Shown here one piece after another: positions 5,414 through 14,514 of a DNA stretch of 64,000 nt. Under the pieces are notes generated by a model. It did no database searches. It worked only from the letters and a program-made list of their open reading frames with translations, and was not told the DNA's origin. The DNA is from Algibacter lectus. Its GTDB lineage: Bacteria; Bacteroidota; Bacteroidia; Flavobacteriales; Flavobacteriaceae. A program made the position numbers and the translations under genes. The stretch spans positions 1 through 64,000 of the forward strand of contig NZ_FOLN01000003.1 in the NCBI RefSeq assembly GCF_900112395.1, given 5' to 3'. The stretch's first letter is position 1; the number at the start of each line of letters is the position of its first letter.

Positions 5414-7993
5414 TTGAAAACATCTTTTAAAACTATATTATCACTATTAATAGCAACTATTCTCGTAGTAAGCTGCTCGCGAAAAAAAGACAAATTTATT
5501 AATCGAAATTTTCACGCAGTTACCGCAGAATTCAACTCGCTTTACAATGGTTATAATGCTTTAGAAGAAGGACGAATAAGTTTAAACGATGCTTATTTTG
5601 ATAATTACTGGGATGTTTTACCCATAGAGCGCATGCAAATTTCGGAAGAAGTGATGCTACCTGGGCAATCTAAAAACGAAAATTTTTCGCGTGCCGAAGA
5701 AAAAGCTGTTAAAGCCATACAAAAGCATAGCATGAATATTAAGGGGAAAGAAATTAACCCACAAATGGACGAAGCTTATTTGCTACTTGGTAAAGCGCGT
5801 TATTTCGATCAACGTTTTGTACCAGCCATAGAAGCTTTTAACTACATACTTTACAAATACCCAGCCAGCGATAAAATAAACCAAGCCAAAGTATGGCGCG
5901 AGAAAACCAACATGCGTTTAGACAATAATGAGTTGGCTATAAAAAACCTAAAACGCCTTTTAAAACAAGAGCAACTTGAAGGTCAAGATTTAGCCGATGC
6001 TACATCTATGCTAGCGCAGGCTTATTTAAACACAAAATCTGTAGACAGTGCTATTACACAATTACAAATTGCATCGACATCAACAAAAAATAATGACGAG
6101 CGTGGCCGTTACCGCTTTATTCAAGGGCAACTCTATAATAAATTAGGTAAAAAAGATAGTGCAAACTTAGCCTTCGATAAGGTGATTGACCTGAATCGCA
6201 GAACGCCAAGAATCTACATGATTACCGCTTATCTCGAAAAATTTAAAAATTTCGATTTTGAAAATGGTAACAAATTAGAAGCTCAAGAATTGCTTACTAA
6301 ACTCGAAGAAAATCGTGAGAATCGTCCGTTTTTAGATAAAATCTATCATCAAATTGGCGAATTTCATTTAAATAATGGTTCCGATTCTTCAGCAATGGCT
6401 TATTACAATAAGTCGTTACGTACCAATTCACCAGACAGATTATTAAAGGCAAAAAACTACGAAACCATTGGCGATATGTTTTTCGATAACTCGGAATACG
6501 CTACAGCCGGTGCTTATTTCGATAGCACCATGAGTAACTTAAAGCTAAATTCTAAACCATTTAGAGTTATAAAACGTAAGCGCGACAACCTAGAAGATGT
6601 TATTTATTATGAAGCTATCGCGAAAACAAACGATAGTATTTTACATTTAGTACACTTACCAGAAGCTGAAAGATTATCCCTGTTTGAAAGCTATGTAAGC
6701 AATTTAAAAGAACAAGCCGAAGAAGAAAAAGAACAAGCCGAAGCTGCCGAACGTAATGCAAACACGGGTTTAGTTACCGCTAACAACATACCCAGCGCAA
6801 CCAATGCTGTTGGCGCTAGAGGCGGTTTACCTGGGCAAGCCGCTTTATTCTATTTTTACAACCCAACTACCGTAGCTTATGGTAAAAATGAATTTGTAAA
6901 AGTTTGGGGCAACCGTGCTTTAGAAGATAATTGGAGATGGTCTAGCAAAGGCAATGTAGCAACTAGTACAAATGCTACTGGATCTACTAACGACCTGTCT
7001 GCTTTAGCATCAGATGAAGAACGATTTGATCCACAATTTTATATTTCTAAAATTCCTTCGGAAGAAAAAGAAATTGACAGTATTTCAAAAGAAAGAAACT
7101 ACGCTTACTATCAACTCGGATTAATCTACAAAGAGAAATTTAAGGAATATCAATTATCAAAAAGTAAGTTTCAAAATTTACTAGAAAGTAACCCTGAAGA
7201 ACGATTAATTCTTCCTTCTAAATATAATTTATATAAAATATATGAGCTTTTAGAAGAAAATGACGAAGCTTCAATTGCAAAAGCTGAAATTATTAAAAAC
7301 TATCCAGAATCGCGTTATGCTAATATTTTGGAACACCCAGAATTGGTTTCAGACAAAGACGAAAATAGCCCAGAAAGTTTATACGAAGCGCTATACAACT
7401 TACATGAACAACAAAAATATGCCGAGGTTATTTCTAAAAGTGAAGATTATATTAAACGTTTTGATGGCGAACCTATTATCCCGAAGTTAGAACTTTTAAA
7501 AGCTACTGCAAACGGTCGTTTAAATGGTTTTGAAGCCTTCAAAACTGGCGTTAACCACTTATCGGTTACCTATGCCAATACCAATGAAGGTAAACAAGCC
7601 CAAAAGATAATTAACGAAGTGCTTCCAAAAATTGCAAATACCGATTTTGTTGAAGCCATAGATAGTGTCACTACACACTATAAAGTGGTTTTTCAGTTTA
7701 AAGATACGGAACGAAACAATATTCCTACCTTCAAAAAAGAGCTAGACAGTGTTTTAAAAGAGGTTAAATATTACCGATTATCGTCGTCCGTAGATTTGTA
7801 TAATCCACAAACAACCTTTGTTTTAGTGCATGGCATAAAAAACGAAGCCGTTGCCAAAACATTTAAACAATTATTAACCGATAAAAATAAAAAGAAGATT
7901 ATTAAACCATTCTTCGTAATTTCATCGGCAAATTATCAAACCATTCAAATTCATAAAAATTTAGAGGCCTACTTAAACCCAAATAACCAATAA
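5414..7993 (+). CDS. sprE: Type IX secretion / gliding lipoprotein SprE (PorW)
   Basis: An 859-residue lipoprotein with a signal peptide ending in the lipobox VVSC (Cys21). Next comes SRKKDKFINRNFHAVTAEFN, a stretch I associate with the SprE/PorW family, and then tetratricopeptide repeats from about residue 110 to 390 (for example AYLLLGKARYFDQRFVPAIE). A low-complexity acidic-alanine segment (EQAEEEKEQAEAAERN, about 435-450) precedes a second repeat-rich half (about 560-760) and a C-terminal domain. SprE/PorW is required for type IX secretion and surface gliding in Flavobacterium johnsoniae and Porphyromonas gingivalis. Length is close to the family's usual 850-870. The start is TTG at 5414, chosen because it gives an immediate signal peptide. 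Genes downstream (bactofilin, AtpZ-like, atp operon) follow an order I recall from other flavobacteria. Confidence 0.88.
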   Translation: MKTSFKTILSLLIATILVVSCSRKKDKFINRNFHAVTAEFNSLYNGYNALEEGRISLNDAYFDNYWDVLPIERMQISEEVMLPGQSKNENFSRAEEKAVKAIQKHSMNIKGKEINPQMDEAYLLLGKARYFDQRFVPAIEAFNYILYKYPASDKINQAKVWREKTNMRLDNNELAIKNLKRLLKQEQLEGQDLADATSMLAQAYLNTKSVDSAITQLQIASTSTKNNDERGRYRFIQGQLYNKLGKKDSANLAFDKVIDLNRRTPRIYMITAYLEKFKNFDFENGNKLEAQELLTKLEENRENRPFLDKIYHQIGEFHLNNGSDSSAMAYYNKSLRTNSPDRLLKAKNYETIGDMFFDNSEYATAGAYFDSTMSNLKLNSKPFRVIKRKRDNLEDVIYYEAIAKTNDSILHLVHLPEAERLSLFESYVSNLKEQAEEEKEQAEAAERNANTGLVTANNIPSATNAVGARGGLPGQAALFYFYNPTTVAYGKNEFVKVWGNRALEDNWRWSSKGNVATSTNATGSTNDLSALASDEERFDPQFYISKIPSEEKEIDSISKERNYAYYQLGLIYKEKFKEYQLSKSKFQNLLESNPEERLILPSKYNLYKIYELLEENDEASIAKAEIIKNYPESRYANILEHPELVSDKDENSPESLYEALYNLHEQQKYAEVISKSEDYIKRFDGEPIIPKLELLKATANGRLNGFEAFKTGVNHLSVTYANTNEGKQAQKIINEVLPKIANTDFVEAIDSVTTHYKVVFQFKDTERNNIPTFKKELDSVLKEVKYYRLSSSVDLYNPQTTFVLVHGIKNEAVAKTFKQLLTDKNKKKIIKPFFVISSANYQTIQIHKNLEAYLNPNNQ

Positions 7994-8004
7994 CCCATAC
8001 CACT

Positions 8005-8409
8005 ATGTTTTCAGATAATAAAAAAAATAAAACCATGGCAGAAGCAACATCCAACCAAAATATAATAGCTAAAGGAACCACTATAGTTGGCGATTTAAAA
8101 AGCGAAGGCGATTTTAGAATCGATGGTACCGTAGAAGGTAACATTAAAACTCCAGGTAAAGTAGTTGTTGGAAAATCGGGATCTATAAAAGGATCTTTAG
8201 AAGGCACAGATGCTCATTTTGAAGGTGCTTTTTTAGGCAAACTCACTTTATCAGGTACACTAACATTAAAATCTACTGCAAATATTGAAGGTGATGTTGT
8301 TGTTGGAAAATTAGCTGTAGAACCTGGTGCAAGCTTTAATGTATCATGTGCTATGCAAGGGCATAAAAAACAATTGAAAGATGCCGGACAACAAAAAGCC
8401 ATCGGATAA
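8005..8409 (+). CDS. Bactofilin (polymer-forming cytoskeletal protein)
   Basis: A 134-residue protein with a short charged N-terminus and a bactofilin beta-helix core (about residues 18-115). The motif series TTIVGDLKSEGDFRIDGTVEG, GKVVVGKSGSIKGSLEGTDAHFEG and IEGDVVVGKLAVEPGA shows the repeated hydrophobic/glycine turns of the right-handed beta-helix. Bactofilins polymerise without nucleotide and position cell-wall or envelope functions. A second in-frame ATG at 8035 would give a 124-residue form; the first is kept because it follows sprE by only 11 bases. The 3' end overlaps the next gene by 29 bases. The neighbourhood, type IX secretion lipoprotein upstream and ATP synthase accessory genes downstream, suggests co-transcription but not necessarily shared function. 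Confidence 0.9.
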   Translation: MFSDNKKNKTMAEATSNQNIIAKGTTIVGDLKSEGDFRIDGTVEGNIKTPGKVVVGKSGSIKGSLEGTDAHFEGAFLGKLTLSGTLTLKSTANIEGDVVVGKLAVEPGASFNVSCAMQGHKKQLKDAGQQKAIG

Positions 8410-8632
8410 ACGACTTAATCCGTTTATCAAGTTTTCATCTATTGCGCTCCAAATGGGTTTAACCATTTATTTAGGTAGCAAATTAGGCGAATGGCTAGAT
8501 GTAAAATTCAATAACACCAACCAACTCTATTACAAAATAGTGACCTTAATTGCTGTTTTTATTGCCATGTATACGGTTATAAAGCAAGTACTTAATTTAA
8601 CAAACAGCGATCAAACCAAAAACAAACCTTAA
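8381..8632 (+). CDS. AtpZ/AtpI family protein
   Basis: An 83-residue membrane protein with two hydrophobic segments (about residues 17-35 and 47-67). The pattern SSIALQMGLTIYLGSKLGEWLD matches the AtpZ/AtpI-type family (putative F0F1-ATPase accessory subunit), which has a G-x-x-L-G-x-x-L/W-D turn after the first helix. Members are encoded just before the F0 genes and are thought to help c-ring assembly or Mg2+ uptake. The start at 8381 overlaps the bactofilin 3' end by 29 bases in another frame; no later ATG would preserve the first helix. The stop overlaps the next start as TAATG. Confidence 0.82.
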   Translation: MPDNKKPSDKRLNPFIKFSSIALQMGLTIYLGSKLGEWLDVKFNNTNQLYYKIVTLIAVFIAMYTVIKQVLNLTNSDQTKNKP

Positions 8633-9003
8633 TGATTAAGCGTATTTTAATTGTAGCCGCTATTCTTTTAGTTTTATTCCTAATAGCCTTCAATATTCAA
8701 AATTACTTAACCACCGAAACACTTTCGTTCTCGTTGCTTTCTGTATATCTCTTTCATTTAATAGCAGCCATTATAGTTTACGCTACTGTAGAATTTGTTG
8801 CAGAAAAATTACCGAACCAGGCAGGTTACGCCTACTTAACTTTAATGTTTTTCAAAATTGGGGCTTTTGTATTAATTTTTCAATCATCGGTTTTTGTGAA
8901 CGATAATTTGACGCAAATGGAACGTATTGGATTAGTCATTCCATTATTTCTGTTTTTAATTACCGAAGCCATAGCTGTTTCAAAGCTCTTAAACAGTAAG
9001 TAA
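8632..9003 (+). CDS. Four-helix membrane protein upstream of atpB (DUF6168-like)
   Basis: A 123-residue protein with four predicted membrane helices (about 5-23, 35-55, 67-85 and 100-118) and very little outside the membrane. Size, helix count and position directly between an AtpZ-like gene and atpB are those of the AtpI-like subunits seen in many bacteria, and I recall a flavobacterial family called DUF6168 in this slot. The role in ATP synthase assembly is inferred from position only. The start overlaps the preceding stop (TAATG at 8630-8634), so the two small membrane proteins are probably made together. The ATP synthase operon proper seems to begin after it, with its own promoter-like site. 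Confidence 0.7.
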   Translation: MIKRILIVAAILLVLFLIAFNIQNYLTTETLSFSLLSVYLFHLIAAIIVYATVEFVAEKLPNQAGYAYLTLMFFKIGAFVLIFQSSVFVNDNLTQMERIGLVIPLFLFLITEAIAVSKLLNSK

Positions 9004-9066
9004 TTACTAACTTTTTAAGAATTCTTTAAGAATTTTCTATTCTTAGAAAATCTAATAAAAAAAAGG

Positions 9067-9097
9067 CTTTACTTTTTTAAATTATTACTTACATTTG
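9067..9097 (+). promoter_or_regulatory. Putative promoter of the atpBEFHAG operon
   Basis: The -7-like element TACATTTG (9090-9097) matches TAnnTTTG and is followed by CA; CTTT at 9067-9070 sits 19 bases upstream as a weak -33. The atpB ATG is 42 bases downstream. An AT-rich hairpin (TTTTCTA/TAGAAAA, 9033-9050) just before it could end the upstream transcript. Confidence 0.55.
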
Positions 9098-9138
9098 CAC
9101 AAAATTTACAGAGCATAAATTTATTAGTTAGAAAAAGT

Positions 9139-10254
9139 ATGGTGGTGGCAAAAAAATCTATCAATTTTATAGCAGTTTTAGTTTTAGCGTTGTTTTCTAT
9201 ATCTTCTTATGGAGATGATGCACAGCATAAACCTGGAAACAAAGTAGATACAGCAGAAGAAATTAATGAATATATTGCACATCACTTAAAGGATTCGCAC
9301 GATTTTCATTTCTACACGCACAACGAATCTGGAACACATTACAGTTTTCCTTTACCAGTAATTGTTTGGACCAGCAATGGTTTAAAAACATTTATGTCGT
9401 CTGAATTTCATCATGATGATGCTGGGAAAGTAATCGTTAACAAAGACGACACTAAACTTGTAAAACTACACAGTAAAATATACGAATTAGAAAGCGGAGC
9501 TTCTTCAATTAATTTTGATGAAGATCACCACGCGACTAACGCACACAAGGTTTTAGATTTCTCGATAACAAAATCTGTTTTCGGAATGTTATTAACAGGT
9601 ATCCTTATGTTATTAGGTTTTGGCGCATTAGCTAGAGGTTATAAAAAAGGGAAAACGATTCCAAAAGGATTTTCTAGAGTATTAGAACCATTAGTAATTT
9701 ACGTTCGTGACGAAATAGCAAAACCAAATATTGGAGAAAAAAAGTACCGTAAATTTATGGGCTTCTTGCTAACCGTATTCTTCTTTATCTGGATATTAAA
9801 TTTATTAGGTTTAACGCCACTTGGTTTTAACGTAACAGGGCAAATAGCTGTAACAGCTTGTTTAGCATTATTTACAGTTGTTATCTATATGTTTAGTGGT
9901 ACTAAAGATTTTTGGGCACACACATTATGGATGCCAGGAGTTCCTTATATATTACGCCCTATATTAGCAGTTATTGAGCTAGTTGGTTTTGTAATTATTA
10001 AGCCATTTTCATTATTAATACGTTTATTCGCAAACATTACTGCGGGTCACTTTGTTGTAATGAGCTTAATTGCATTAACAATTACATTAAAAGCATCTTT
10101 CGGACCTGTGGTTTCTACAGGAATGTCGTTAGCATTATCATTATTTATAATGGTAATTGAGATATTAGTAGCGTTTTTACAAGCGTTTATTTTCACGATG
10201 TTATCATCGTTATTTATTGGTATGGCTGTCGAAGAACACGACGATCATCACTAA
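9139..10254 (+). CDS. atpB: ATP synthase F0 subunit a
   Basis: A 371-residue subunit a of the F0 motor, forming the proton half-channels beside the c-ring. It has the long periplasmic N-terminal extension usual in Bacteroidota: a signal-like segment (about 8-25), then a histidine-rich soluble region up to about residue 140. The core has five or six helices. The essential arginine lies in LLIRLFANITAGHFVV (the R-x-x-x-N of helix 4), and the final helix region FLQAFIFTMLSSLFIG is the conserved C-terminal signature. The tail ends EEHDDHH. It is the first gene of a run B-E-F-H-A-G; a promoter-like site is 42 bases upstream. Confidence 0.96.
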   Translation: MVVAKKSINFIAVLVLALFSISSYGDDAQHKPGNKVDTAEEINEYIAHHLKDSHDFHFYTHNESGTHYSFPLPVIVWTSNGLKTFMSSEFHHDDAGKVIVNKDDTKLVKLHSKIYELESGASSINFDEDHHATNAHKVLDFSITKSVFGMLLTGILMLLGFGALARGYKKGKTIPKGFSRVLEPLVIYVRDEIAKPNIGEKKYRKFMGFLLTVFFFIWILNLLGLTPLGFNVTGQIAVTACLALFTVVIYMFSGTKDFWAHTLWMPGVPYILRPILAVIELVGFVIIKPFSLLIRLFANITAGHFVVMSLIALTITLKASFGPVVSTGMSLALSLFIMVIEILVAFLQAFIFTMLSSLFIGMAVEEHDDHH

Positions 10255-10261
10255 TAACTAA

Positions 10262-10525
<264 letters not shown>

Positions 10526-10548
10526 GAATTTCCTAAAAAACAAAAAAG

Positions 10549-10588
10549 AACAGATTCCTGTAACGGTTGGTTACAGGACCTGTTTTTT
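10549..10588 (+). terminator. Terminator-like hairpin between atpE and atpF
   Basis: The arms AACAG-ATT-CCTGTAAC (10549-10564) and GTTACAGG-AC-CTGTT (10570-10584) form an 8-bp and a 5-bp stem around a small internal loop with a 5-base loop, followed by TTTTTT up to 10588. It looks like a factor-independent terminator inside the operon and may lower transcription of atpF onward, or stabilise the atpBE end of the message. Confidence 0.65.
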
Positions 10589-10630
10589 AAAATTAAACAA
10601 AAACAAATAACAACTAATTTATAGTTTTAC

Positions 10631-11131
10631 ATGGATCAGTTATTACATGATTTTTCGCCAGGCTTATTTTTTATGCAAGCCATTATCTTATTAATATTAA
10701 TAGTATTAATGAGAAAATTTGCTTGGAAACCAATTTTAGACTCTTTACAGTCTAGAGAAGATGGTATCCAAAACGCATTAGATTCTGCCGAAAAAGCAAA
10801 ATTAGAAATGCAAAACCTTCAAGCCGATAACCAAAAATTATTGCAAGAAGCTAGAGCAGAACGCGAAGAGATGCTTAAAGAAGCACGCGAAATGAAAAAC
10901 AAAATGATTGAGGACGCTAAATCTGAAGCAGAAGGTCAAGCTAACAAAATGATAGCTCAAGCACAAGCTGCTATCGAAGGTGAAAAGAAAGCCGCTTTAG
11001 CCGAACTTAAAAATCACGTTGCTGGTATTTCTTTAGAAATTGCCGAAAAAGTAATGCGTACTGAATTATCTAACAAAGACAAGCAATTACAATTGGTTGA
11101 AACTATGTTAGCTGAAAAATCATTAAACTAA
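10631..11131 (+). CDS. atpF: ATP synthase F0 subunit b
   Basis: A 166-residue peripheral-stalk subunit. One membrane helix at the N-terminus (about residues 12-28, LFFMQAIILLILIVLM) is followed by the conserved basic turn RKFAWKPI and a long, highly charged coiled coil rich in A, E, K and Q (about 40-150), which dimerises and reaches up to the delta subunit. Length is normal. It lies 105 bases after atpE, a gap much larger than elsewhere in the operon and filled by a terminator-like hairpin, and 6 bases before atpH. Confidence 0.95.
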   Translation: MDQLLHDFSPGLFFMQAIILLILIVLMRKFAWKPILDSLQSREDGIQNALDSAEKAKLEMQNLQADNQKLLQEARAEREEMLKEAREMKNKMIEDAKSEAEGQANKMIAQAQAAIEGEKKAALAELKNHVAGISLEIAEKVMRTELSNKDKQLQLVETMLAEKSLN

Positions 11132-11137
11132 ATTATA

Positions 11138-11674
11138 ATGGCGGGAGCAAGAGCAGCAATACGTTACGCTAAAGCATTATTAAGTTTAGCATCAGATCAA
11201 AACACAACAGAAGTTGTTGGTAATGATATGAAGCTAATCGCTAATACTTTGGCAACAAGTAAAGATTTAAGCGAAGCACTTCAAAGCCCTGTAATTCCTT
11301 CTTCAATTAAAAAATCGACTTTATTAGAAGTTTTTAAAAACGCTGATAAATCAACAAATAACTTAATTGATACTTTAGTGACTAATAACCGAATTAATAT
11401 TTTAGGCGATATCGCAGTAAAATATGGTCAGTTATTAGACGAATCTAAAGGTGTTGAAGTTGCTACCGTTACTACAGCAGTAGCGTTAACAGACGATTTA
11501 AAGAAGCGTGTTTTAGAAAAAGCTAAAACCCTTACAGGAAAAGATGTTGAAGTAGAAAACATTATAGATGAAGACATTTTAGGTGGTTTCATTTTACGTA
11601 TTGGAGATTTGCAATACAACGCAAGTGTTGCCAATCAGCTTAACAAATTAAAAAGAGAATTTACATTAAACTAA
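11138..11674 (+). CDS. atpH: ATP synthase F1 subunit delta
   Basis: A 178-residue subunit that joins the b stalk to the top of the alpha3beta3 head. The N-terminal helical bundle (about 1-105) starts AGARAAIRYAKALLSLA, the family's usual opening (R-Y-A-x-A-L). The C-terminal part carries the signature DILGGFILRIGDLQYNASVAN followed by LNKLKREF. Length matches the family. The gene sits 6 bases after atpF and 27 bases before atpA, so it is co-transcribed. Confidence 0.95.
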   Translation: MAGARAAIRYAKALLSLASDQNTTEVVGNDMKLIANTLATSKDLSEALQSPVIPSSIKKSTLLEVFKNADKSTNNLIDTLVTNNRINILGDIAVKYGQLLDESKGVEVATVTTAVALTDDLKKRVLEKAKTLTGKDVEVENIIDEDILGGFILRIGDLQYNASVANQLNKLKREFTLN

Positions 11675-11701
11675 GGTCTTTAGATCTAAATAAACAATAA
11701 G

Positions 11702-13282
11702 ATGGCAGAAGTAAAACCAGCTGAAATATCAGCAATCTTAAAACAACAACTTTCGGGTTTTGAGGCAAGCGCTTCATTAGACGAAGTAGGAACTGTATTA
11801 ACAGTAGGTGACGGTATTGTTCGTGCTTACGGATTAGCTAATGCACAATATGGTGAATTAGTAGAATTCGAAGGCGGATTAGAAGGTATCGTACTTAACC
11901 TTGAAGAGGATAATGTAGGTATTGTACTTTTAGGAACTTCAGTAGGAGTTAGAGAAGGTTCTACAGTAAAACGTACTAACCGTATTGCTTCTGTGAAAGT
12001 AGGAGAAGGTATTGTTGGTCGTGTTGTAGATACTTTAGGTAACCCAATTGATGGTAAAGGACCTATTGCTGGAACAACTTATGAGATGCCTTTAGAGCGT
12101 AAAGCTCCTGGTGTTATCTATAGAGAGCCAGTAACAGAACCATTACAAACAGGTATTAAAGCAATTGATGCTATGATTCCAGTTGGTAGAGGTCAACGTG
12201 AATTGGTAATTGGTGACAGACAAACAGGTAAAACTGCAGTTTGTATCGATGCTATCTTAAATCAAAAAGAATTTTACGATGCAGGTGAGCCTGTATATTG
12301 TATATATGTTGCTGTAGGTCAAAAGGCTTCAACAGTAGCACTTATTGCTAAAACTTTAGAAGAAAAAGGCGCTTTAGCATACACAACAATAGTAGCTGCA
12401 AATGCATCAGATCCTGCTGCAATGCAAGTATATGCACCATTTACAGGAGCATCTATTGGAGAGTACTTTAGAGATACTGGTAGACCAGCTTTAATTGTTT
12501 TTGATGATTTATCAAAACAAGCCGTTGCTTACCGTGAGGTATCTTTATTATTAAGACGTCCACCGGGACGTGAGGCATATCCTGGAGATGTATTTTACTT
12601 ACACTCTCGTTTATTAGAGCGTTCTGCAAAAGTTATTAATAACGATGCAATTGCTAGAGAAATGAATGACTTGCCAGAGTCATTAAAACCAATCGTAAAA
12701 GGTGGTGGATCTTTAACAGCATTGCCAATTATTGAAACTCAAGCAGGTGATGTTTCTGCTTATATCCCAACAAACGTAATTTCTATTACTGATGGGCAAA
12801 TTTTCTTAGATGGAGATTTATTTAACTCTGGTGTTCGTCCAGCAATTAATGTAGGTATTTCTGTATCTCGTGTTGGTGGTAATGCACAGATTAAATCTAT
12901 GAAAAAAGTATCTGGTACTTTAAAATTAGATCAAGCACAATTCCGTGAGTTAGAAGCTTTCGCTAAGTTTGGTTCAGATTTAGATGCTGTAACTTTAAAC
13001 GTAATTAACAAAGGTAAACGTAACGTAGAGATCCTAAAGCAAGGTCAAAATGATCCTTTTAAAGTAGAAGATCAAGTAGCAATTATCTACGCTGGTTCTA
13101 AAAACTTATTAAAAGACGTTCCTGTTGAAAAAGTAAAAGAATTTGAAAGAGATTTCATTGAATTCTTAAACGCTAAACATAGTGATGTATTAGCAACTTT
13201 AAAAGCAGGTAAATTAACTGATGCTGTTACAGACACATTAATTTCTGTTTGTAAAGAACTTTCAGCTAAATACAAAGCATAA
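11702..13282 (+). CDS. atpA: ATP synthase F1 subunit alpha
   Basis: The 526-residue alpha subunit of the F1 head. The order is: N-terminal beta-barrel (about 25-95), nucleotide-binding domain with Walker [11 protein letters not shown] (near residue 172) and the Walker B strand [16 protein letters not shown], the ATP synthase alpha/beta signature region [14 protein letters not shown] with the arginine finger inside SVSRVG, and the helical C-terminal domain. Length is normal for Bacteroidota. Codon choice is visibly more uniform (many GGT, GTA, CGT, ACT) than in neighbouring genes, as expected for high expression. A perfect 14-bp hairpin lies in the 104-base gap before atpG. Confidence 0.97.
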   Translation: MAEVKPAEISAILKQQLSGFEASASLDEVGTVLTVGDGIVRAYGLANAQYGELVEFEGGLEGIVLNLEEDNVGIVLLGTSVGVREGSTVKRTNRIASVKVGEGIVGRVVDTLGNPIDGKGPIAGTTYEMPLERKAPGVIYREPVTEPLQTGIKAIDAMIPVGRGQRELVIGDRQTGKTAVCIDAILNQKEFYDAGEPVYCIYVAVGQKASTVALIAKTLEEKGALAYTTIVAANASDPAAMQVYAPFTGASIGEYFRDTGRPALIVFDDLSKQAVAYREVSLLLRRPPGREAYPGDVFYLHSRLLERSAKVINNDAIAREMNDLPESLKPIVKGGGSLTALPIIETQAGDVSAYIPTNVISITDGQIFLDGDLFNSGVRPAINVGISVSRVGGNAQIKSMKKVSGTLKLDQAQFRELEAFAKFGSDLDAVTLNVINKGKRNVEILKQGQNDPFKVEDQVAIIYAGSKNLLKDVPVEKVKEFERDFIEFLNAKHSDVLATLKAGKLTDAVTDTLISVCKELSAKYKA

Positions 13283-13287
13283 AACAG

Positions 13288-13326
13288 TTTGAAGTTATGA
13301 GTTTATAACAAGCTCATAACTTCAAA
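13288..13326 (+). repeat. Perfect 14-bp inverted repeat between atpA and atpG
   Basis: TTTGAAGTTATGAG (13288-13301) is followed by an 11-base loop and the exact reverse complement (13313-13326). No T run follows, so it is not a standard terminator; it may act as an RNA stability or processing element inside the operon. Confidence 0.7.
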
Positions 13327-13344
13327 TTTAAATTATAAAATTAA

Positions 13345-13371
13345 TGTCACTCTGAGGGCAATCGCAGAGTC
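13345..13371 (+). repeat. Flavobacterial GTCACTCTGAG-type hairpin repeat
   Basis: GTCACTCTGAGGGCAATCGCAGAGTC: the arms ACTCTG and CAGAGT pair. This closely resembles a dispersed TGTCACTCTGAGCGCAGTCGAAGAGTC element that I recall as common between genes in Flavobacteriaceae. Here it sits inside the atp operon, 16 bases before atpG. Confidence 0.6.
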
Positions 13372-13386
13372 TTTATAAAATAAAGA

Positions 13387-14247
13387 ATGGCTAATCTTAA
13401 AGAAATACGTAACAGAATATCATCAGTATCTTCAACGATGCAAATTACCAGTGCCATGAAAATGGTATCGGCTGCAAAGTTAAAAAAGGCGCAAGATGCT
13501 ATTACCGCTATGCGTCCTTATTCAGATAAGTTAACCGAACTTTTACAAAGTTTGAGTGCCACTTTAGATGCTGATTCTGGAAGCGCATATGCCACGCAAC
13601 GTGAGGTGAAAAAAGTATTAATTGTAACTATAACTTCTAATAGAGGTTTAGCAGGTGCTTTTAACTCTAACATTATTAAAGAAGTTACTAGAATGACTTC
13701 TGAAACTTATGCAAACCAAGAAGTATCTTATCTTGCTATAGGTAAAAAAGGAAATGATGCCTTTAAGAAAACCAATAATGTTATAGATAACAAAAGTGCT
13801 ATTTACGATGATTTAACGTTTGATAACGTTTCTGAAATTGCTGAAATGCTAATGGATAAGTTTATTGCTGGTGAGTTCGATAAAATCGATATCATTTATA
13901 ATAAATTTAAAAATGCCGCAACTCAAATTGTAACTACTGAGCAATTTTTACCAATTGTACCTGTAGAAGGCGAAGCAGCTAACACTTCTGATTATGTTTT
14001 CGAACCATCGAAATTAGAAATCGTAGAACAGTTAATTCCTAAGTCTTTAAAAACACAATTATACAAAGGTATTCGCGATTCTTTTGCAAGTGAACACGGC
14101 GCTCGTATGACAGCCATGCACAAAGCAACAGATAACGCAACCGAATTAAGAGATCAGCTAAAATTAACGTACAATAAAGCACGTCAAGCAGCTATTACAA
14201 ACGAAATCTTAGAAATTGTTGGTGGTGCAGAAGCATTAAACAATTAG
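13387..14247 (+). CDS. atpG: ATP synthase F1 subunit gamma
   Basis: A 286-residue central-shaft subunit. The N-terminal helix MANLKEIRNRISSVSSTMQITSAMKMVSAAKL and the C-terminal helix ending MHKATDNATELRDQLKLTYNKARQAAITNEILEIVGGAEAL form the coiled coil that turns inside the head; the C-terminal signature I-T-x-E-I-x-E-I-V-x-G is present. A Rossmann-like middle domain (about 75-220) includes TITSNRGLAGAFN. It ends this gene cluster. The beta and epsilon genes (atpD, atpC) do not follow; a strong terminator does. Confidence 0.96.
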   Translation: MANLKEIRNRISSVSSTMQITSAMKMVSAAKLKKAQDAITAMRPYSDKLTELLQSLSATLDADSGSAYATQREVKKVLIVTITSNRGLAGAFNSNIIKEVTRMTSETYANQEVSYLAIGKKGNDAFKKTNNVIDNKSAIYDDLTFDNVSEIAEMLMDKFIAGEFDKIDIIYNKFKNAATQIVTTEQFLPIVPVEGEAANTSDYVFEPSKLEIVEQLIPKSLKTQLYKGIRDSFASEHGARMTAMHKATDNATELRDQLKLTYNKARQAAITNEILEIVGGAEALNN

Positions 14248-14320
14248 ACTGAAGCTTTAGCGAAGTTAAATCTCAATAGCAACAGTATTGAACAATTAAA
14301 CAAGATATTTTAATAAAATT

Positions 14321-14360
14321 AAAATCCCCTTCAAGTTATAAACTTAAAGGGGATTTTTTT
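14321..14360 (+). terminator. Terminator of the atp operon
   Basis: AAATCCCCTT-CAAGTT-ATA-AACTT-A-AAGGGGATTTTTTT: a GC-rich 10-bp outer stem, an inner 5-bp stem, and a run of seven T. It lies 73 bases after the atpG stop and is the strongest terminator in the window. Confidence 0.9.
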
Positions 14361-14458
14361 ATTCTGCAACTTAAGAGGCCTAAAGCCACCCTCTACGTTT
14401 AGAACTAATCAACATCACGTAGTAAAAAGCTATTCCAATTATCAAACATGCCATAACT

Positions 14459-14466
14459 TATCTTTG
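14459..14466 (+). promoter_or_regulatory. Putative -7 element upstream of the flippase gene
   Basis: TATCTTTG followed by CA matches the Bacteroidota TAnnTTTG(C) element, 49 bases before the TTG start at 14515. No convincing -33 element is seen. Confidence 0.45.
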
Positions 14467-14514
14467 CATGGCATTCACTAAAAACGTACTTTTAACACCA
14501 TAAAACAACTAGTA

